NCBI GenBank assembly: GCA_034008185.1
Contig: CM067086.1
Coordinates: 1,178,001-1,242,000 of the forward strand
Length of the DNA stretch: 64,000 nucleotides
From: Gorsachius magnificus
Lineage: Eukaryota > Chordata > Aves > Pelecaniformes > Ardeidae
Direction of reading: 5' to 3'
The position numbers and the translations under genes were made by a program. The notes beneath the pieces are model-generated. The model was given only the letters and a program-made list of their open reading frames with translations. It had not been told where the DNA came from and did no database searches. Shown piece after piece: positions 54,807-64,000 of the stretch (position 1 is its first letter; the number at the start of each line of letters is the position of its first letter).

Positions 54807-55391
54807 CTCTGCCCCATCTGTACTTAGTGCTGACCCATGCAGTTTAGGCAGTTGCATGCAGAACGCTCTCAAGGCAGAGCCCTTGGGGGAAATAGGGAAA
54901 TGAAAACGTCTGGGCTAACCTGGGCGGTGTTGTCCCAGGATGACCTCATCACCCCATTAGAAACTTCTTGAAACTCGGGACATAGAAAAGAGTCTTCCTT
55001 ATCCCAAGAGCAGTGTAAATCGACTGCGAGACTTGTGAGTTCCAGTGCCACTGTTCCCACAGCCCTATGCCCACCCCCTGTCCAAAAAAACCCCTTCTCA
55101 GAGGGGTACTGGTGATTTGGTATTTTTGGATCCACATAAGAAAGCGCAATGGAAGGCATTTGCTCCTGGGGTTAGAGTAACAGTTCAGCTTTCTCCGTGT
55201 TAAGCCCTAGCAGAGAGTCCTGCTGATTGAAGAGCTTTCTGCAAGATTCTCGGGCTGGTTTTGTCCCCCGGAGCAGTTTCCAGCTGCAGTCGCTGTCAGT
55301 ACGCTACCTGCTGTGCTTTCTCTCTGTTCCAAACAGGACCCAAGGGAGCAGGCCCTTCTCCTTGGCTGCTGCTGCCAGAGCCATTTTAGGA

Positions 55392-59427
<4,036 letters not shown>

Positions 59428-60237
59428 GACAGCTGGCTCCCTGCTGCTGGAGAGAGACGGTCACCCTGAGGAGGAGATGGTGTCGTGCCCAGCACGGGCA
59501 GAGAAAGAGATCACGGCAGGGAGCTGCAGAAGAGGCCAGTCGGCTCTGCAGCAGCAAATCCACCCGGGACTGGCACGCTGGGGAGGAGGGGACGCTCATG
59601 GCTCAGTCCCCTGCCAAGGATGGGGCTGAGGGGTTGGGGGAAGCTCAAATGCCAAGCTGCAAGCTGGTTCTGCATCTGAAGGCTTTCCTACCCGAGCTTC
59701 AGAACGGCTGGTGGAGCCACTGAGCATGGTTCCCTCCCTGTCTTACACCTCCTTTCGGCACCCCCATGGAGAGCCTTTCCCCTTCCCCGGCCGTCGCGTG
59801 GCCAGTAAGTGGCCGGGAGCTCGTGGGCTCGTGCCAGACGAGCTATGCACGTGCAGCTTGCCCCCTGGGTCTCCCTCTTTCTGAGCCGTCCAGCCTCAGG
59901 GACCCTCAGAGGGCCTGGTTTTCGAGGGTCAGGAGCTGGAAACGCCATGGAGGTCAGGCTTTAAGGCAGGACAGAGTCACTTCTGTCTGGAGTGAGTTTC
60001 CAGCTCCCCCCCACCCAACGGAGCACCTACTGACTCCTTTCCCAGCTCCTCCTCCGGTGTGCTTCTCCCAGTCATGGTCTTTCAGCTGCTGCAGGCCCAT
60101 AGCATTCATTCTTCAGATGAAATCTCAGCTAATCAGGGGACGAATGCTGTAGGGGAGCCTGCCCTCTGTTCCTGTTCAGGAATGCCAGCCCAAGCTGCTG
60201 GGAGGGCTTTGAATCACTGTAGTGTTCATTATTTAAT

Positions 60238-60243
60238 AATAAA
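60238..60243 (+). terminator. SIRT3 polyadenylation signal
   Basis: AATAAA within ATTTAATAATAAAAAGAG, 811 bases past the SIRT3 stop and followed by a T/GT-rich stretch (TCTTTTGCCGATGTCTCCTG). A paired AATAAA at 62112 and 62124 is a possible distal site. Confidence 0.55.
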
Positions 60244-62248
60244 AAGAGTTCTAATTCTTTTGCCGATGTCTCCTGAGGGTTTTTCTGTAAACTTCACACC
60301 TTCTCTAGGGTTTGAACACATCCTGTCGTCGTCCCCCCCCCACTTTTCACTGGCTTTTTTCTATTTTTTCTTCTTTCTAACCTTACACAAGTGCCTTTCC
60401 TCCCCTGCAAATGCTGGCCCGGGGGTAGGCAGCACCAGCCAGAGCCCTGCAGTGACATCCTGCTCTTTCCCAGATGTATTTTGCAATTTTGTATTTCCTT
60501 GCAACGGGGCATGAATTTCATCACCCCAGCACCCAAATCTGGCTGCAGGGTCCGAAGTCACACCCAGGTGACCCTGGCTGTCTACCACAGCAACTGTCCC
60601 TAGAGGCAGCCCCCATCAGTACCAGCTCTAAGCAAGCACAACAAAAGGCAAAGCGTTTTATGTCACCGATTCGTTACGGTTAATACCAAACCACAGAAAA
60701 CTCAAGTGAAGGGAATAAAAGCGTTTGAGCCCCCAGGGCTGGAACAGTTACCGACTGCTACAGCCAACACGCTTTCCCCAGGGCAAGGCGAGAGCCTCGG
60801 GACACGGACCTCTGGTGCTCTGGCTACACAGTTGGAAGTGTTTGGACCCAACATTCGTCTGCTCGAAGTCAGACTGGCCCTAGGGACCCCGCGGAAGCCT
60901 GGCACACCTACTGCTAACACTACAGGAGTGGAATTCAGTGCCCGGTGTCTGGCTGCTTCCTCCCAAGGAAGGCTGGAACGCGTTCCCCTTCGGACGAGCA
61001 GCCTCCTTCACCCAAATGCACAACTCAAATGTCTCCGCGTCTTCCTCCTTGCCGCCGGGACAGCCCAGCGGCAGCCTCAGGGAAAGCAGAAGGGTTCTTC
61101 TCTCACCGTGCAGGGCACCAGAAGCCTCAGGGCACATTGTCACCATTTCCAACATGAAGCAATGTGTTGGTTTTAACCTGCACCCCATTTATAAACCCAA
61201 CTGGGGCTTTCCAAAGCAGGGCCTGTCAGTTTTAAGTCAGGGGCTTAAGCACAAGAGGAAAGTGGAACTCCACAATATCAGAAGCATTGCATTAAAAATA
61301 CACTTTTCCTTTTGCCTGGAAAGCTTCAGAGAGCTTTGACAGCTGGAAAGAGATCGGAAAGAGATCAGAGGTCTGCATTTTCCCATGGATGGGTTGGGGG
61401 CGGGGGGGGGGGGGGCTTTTTTGCTAGTTACTTAAAAAAGAGAGGGATGCCCAAGAACTCCAGCTGCGACACCCTGAGGCTGTTCTCCTGACAGAAACCT
61501 TCCCGTGACTCTTGGCTGGTCAGTTCTACATAAACCCTGTACGATCCTGGAACTTGAATCACGACAACTAAAAAAAAAAAATTCTTAATCATGGGAGAAC
61601 TGAACAACGCGTACCTTCAGCTTTCCACCTCACAGGGACAGTCTTCAAAAAACAAGCACCAACGCCTAAAAACACACAGGCAGGAATGCTTGCAACCCCC
61701 CTGCTCACCCCCCCCTCCCCTGGCCCCAGCTTTCCTGGGTGCCTGATACAGCATCCCCTCGGTGCAGCCTGGCCAGCCCCAGCCCCGCTGCCTCGCAGGG
61801 GGTCAGAAACCCCAGCAGACGAAATGAGCATCGAGACGGCTCGCATCCTGCAGCGGCTGAGCAGCAAATCCCTGCTGCACAGGCAGGGAATGGAGCTGGT
61901 GTGCACAGCTTCCAACCGTAAAGGAGACGGACAGTCCTGTAAAAACAACTGCGTGTGGCGAGGCCCGAGGGACGAGCGAAGACTGGTTTGCAAGCCTCAA
62001 GCTTCAGGGCTTACTTCAACTTTGGCACGCCCCATTCCGTTACCCGTGGAGATCGTAGTGCAGGGAAAGGCTCTGGCTTAGCCCCAGCTTAATGCTATGA
62101 TCTTACCTCCCAAATAAAGCTGTAAATAAAGTTGAGGGTGATCGGGACAGAACCACGCGGCAGTCAGAAAAACCAAAGGTTTTTCCTGACTTGCTCAGAG
62201 CTTTCACGTTGGGCGAATCACTGCCACGCGCCTATTTGTCAGGTTTGC
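60244..62248. other. Convergent spacer between SIRT3 and RIC8A
   Basis: No conserved coding seen. It holds a G run near 61400 and two plus-strand AATAAA signals at 62112-62117 and 62124-62129 (CCCAAATAAAGCTGTAAATAAAG), which could end an extended SIRT3 transcript. Confidence 0.5.
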
Positions 62249-62254
62249 TTTATT
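62249..62254 (-). terminator. Candidate RIC8A polyadenylation signal
   Basis: TTTATT on the plus strand (AATAAA on minus), about 1.03 kb beyond the RIC8A stop, implying a 3' UTR of that length. Confidence 0.4.
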
Positions 62255-63284
62255 CTAGCATCACTTTTGCATTCCTACTTGTGCTAATAAGCTTTGGAAC
62301 TCTGGTACATGAGACAAAACAGAAGGTTTTCTTTAAAACAATTTTGTGGGTTTTTTTTCTTTTTAAAAAAAAAAGACAAATCTAAGCCACAGCGAAGGAC
62401 AGGACCAACACCAGCCCCTGGGAGCAAGCAGCAGTGGGCCTGCGGGAAAGCCAAAGCAGACAAGGAGGCAGACAAGCACAGGTTTTGGCCTTTTCGTTTG
62501 AAAAGTGTGAGGCAGGGAAAGGCTCATGCCAAAAACTAAACTCCACGGGCATGGGAACATTGCGCAGTGCCAGAGACCGAGCATCAGAGCGTTCCTGGCC
62601 ATCACCTGCGGGTTTCTCTCCTGCGGCCGATGGGAATGCTGGAAGCTTCACGCAAAGGCTCTGCCCACCTCCCTGCAGTGCAGGCGCCGCTGCTCCCCTC
62701 TGCACTCACGTACACGCTCCGAAGTCCACACGCTCCTGGTTTTGCACAGACACCGCCACGCTCGCAGCCATACATCGCACGCGCACGTACAGCTACCTGC
62801 TGATGGAATGGATGCACCGTGCCGAGACAGCCCGCTCCCCAAGGACTGCCACAAGGAACTGCTCGCTCGCAGCCCTCTCCTGCAGTCCCACCTTCCCCTC
62901 CGTGTTCCTGGGGAGCAGCTCCCCCACATCACGCCGGCCACACGTAACCGTGATGAGCGGCCACATGAGTGTTGGCACACGTACAAGATGCTTTGCAGAT
63001 TACTGAACCCTGATGGTGTGACAGAAAGATCCTCCCCTTCCCCCTTCTTCCCAAACATCACATATCAAAAAAAAAAAAAAAAAAATCCTACTGGAAAGTC
63101 CTGGAAGCAATTTGGAGTCTGAAATCCTCAAGGCTGCTGACAGGAGAGACCAAAGCGGAGCCAGGCCACAAAGCACCTCTCAGGGGGGGGAGGGGTTCCT
63201 TGTTATGGACTGGGGGCCCGGGGATCCACCCGGGCCGGCCCCGGAGGCTCCCCAGCTCTCCGAGGCTGGGGCGAGAGGTCTGGA

Positions 63285-63405
63285 TCAGTCCAGCCCCAGG
63301 TCCGAGTCAGACGACGACCTCTCGTCAGCCATATCATGGATGGCGTTCTCCATGGGGGCCAGGTTGCCGCTCGGCGTGATGCCCATGGGCTGGATGACTT
63401 GCTCT
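63285..63405 (-). CDS. RIC8A: RIC8A, last exon only
   Basis: C-terminal exon of the cytosolic G-alpha chaperone and guanine-nucleotide exchange factor (resistance to inhibitors of cholinesterase 8A). After GGCTGCAG the minus strand encodes EQVIQPMGITPSGNLAPMENA then IHDMADERSSSDSDLGLD and TGA, matching the vertebrate RIC8A end (VIQPMG..P.G.L followed by an acidic, serine-rich tail that in mammals is a CK2 phosphorylation region). The remaining exons lie beyond the right edge; no further RIC8A exon was seen at 63406-64000. The gene is convergent with SIRT3, as in mammals. Confidence 0.9.
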
Positions 63406-64000
63406 CTGCAGCCAGGGAGATGGGGGGAAGGCAACACAAATTTGCAGCAGTCACTGCAGGAGCAGACGAGCACTACAGCAGAAACATGGGGCTTGTGGCA
63501 ACTGCCCCGAGGCAGCCCAGAACAACCCCGGGCCACCTTCAAGAGTCCCTTTTTAGAAGCAGGGGACAGTTCTAGCCATAAAGCCCCCAGCATGCTGAGG
63601 CGATGGCTGGACACAATCCAGAAGTGTTGCCACTCTCAGGTTCCCTGGAATAGGCTCATTTTTAGGGCCCTGTTCCGTGTGGTACAGGATTGCCAGAGGA
63701 AAACTAGCGCTGGCATCAGTGTTCCTCTCCCTCTAACACACAACGCAGTAAATGTGCTGCCCCCTTCCCCTCCCACCCTTGGGGGTGGCCTGAACTCAGC
63801 TGGCATACTCTGGGGCACCTATTAATGATGGATGAAAGCTGACTGGAGAAAGCACTCCTGCAGGGAAAGGGACTTGGTGCCTGGGGATGCAGCGGGTGCC
63901 TGGAACCACAGCGCGGACACATAGAGGAATTTCGCAGCGTGCCATCACCCCGAAGAGGTGTGTGGGGCTTGCAGTGCCTTCCCCTGCACATAACAGAGCC
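63406..64000 (-). other. RIC8A last intron (partial)
   Basis: About 600 bases of non-coding sequence 5' of the RIC8A last exon, with no CR1 and no second exon identified. Confidence 0.6.

Noticed and set aside
62434..63122. Plus-strand frames of 190-198 codons near the RIC8A 3' UTR.
   Set aside because: No conserved motif, overlapping frames of similar length, and a location in the presumed 3' UTR.

Overview
The window is avian genomic DNA. It is packed with fragments of CR1, the dominant bird LINE, and carries a gene order that matches the conserved vertebrate block B4GALNT4 - IFITM cluster - PGGHG - COX8B - PSMD13 - SIRT3 - RIC8A (human 11p15.5, mouse distal chromosome 7). Genes are intron-containing, GC-rich and compact. 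Exon ends were read by eye from GT/AG sites, reading phase and recalled vertebrate homologues; no alignment was run. In the multi-exon genes every placed junction keeps phase, except the B4GALNT4 and IFITM5 breaks noted below.

Layout. 1-6375 (-): ten 3' exons of B4GALNT4; the first exons (signal anchor, most of the PA14 region) are not visible, and a 500-base N gap lies at 7429-7928. 11158-16971 (+): three two-exon CD225/IFITM genes, namely an IFITM1/2/3-type gene, a second unusual IFITM, and IFITM5, which carries a one-base frameshift in exon 2. 19373-32167 (-): PGGHG, 13 coding exons, 693 residues. 32168-38131: no gene recognised. 38132-39562 (+): COX8B, two exons, 69 residues. 42297-51462 (-): PSMD13, 13 exons, 376 residues, the same length as the human protein. 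53532-59427 (+): SIRT3, including a terminal exon of only seven codons. 63285-63405 (-): last exon of RIC8A, which continues off the right edge.

The genes are not one pathway. The IFITM trio are interferon-type or bone-specific membrane proteins. COX8B and SIRT3 act in mitochondria (respiratory complex IV, NAD-dependent deacylation). PSMD13 is a 26S proteasome lid subunit, PGGHG trims glucose from hydroxylysine-linked collagen disaccharides, B4GALNT4 makes the LacdiNAc glycan unit, and RIC8A is a G-alpha chaperone/exchange factor. PSMD13 and SIRT3 are divergent; in human they share one bidirectional promoter, but here CR1 copies separate their CpG-rich starts.

I found no new multi-gene system. 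The most notable points are the IFITM5 frameshift, the aberrant second IFITM core, the missing B4GALNT4 exon, the lack of an upstream in-frame ATG in SIRT3, a CR1 tail that forms a PSMD13 splice-acceptor tract, the CR1-split PSMD13/SIRT3 promoter with an RFX X-box, and a 130-bp direct repeat bracketing an AT-rich insert in a B4GALNT4 intron.
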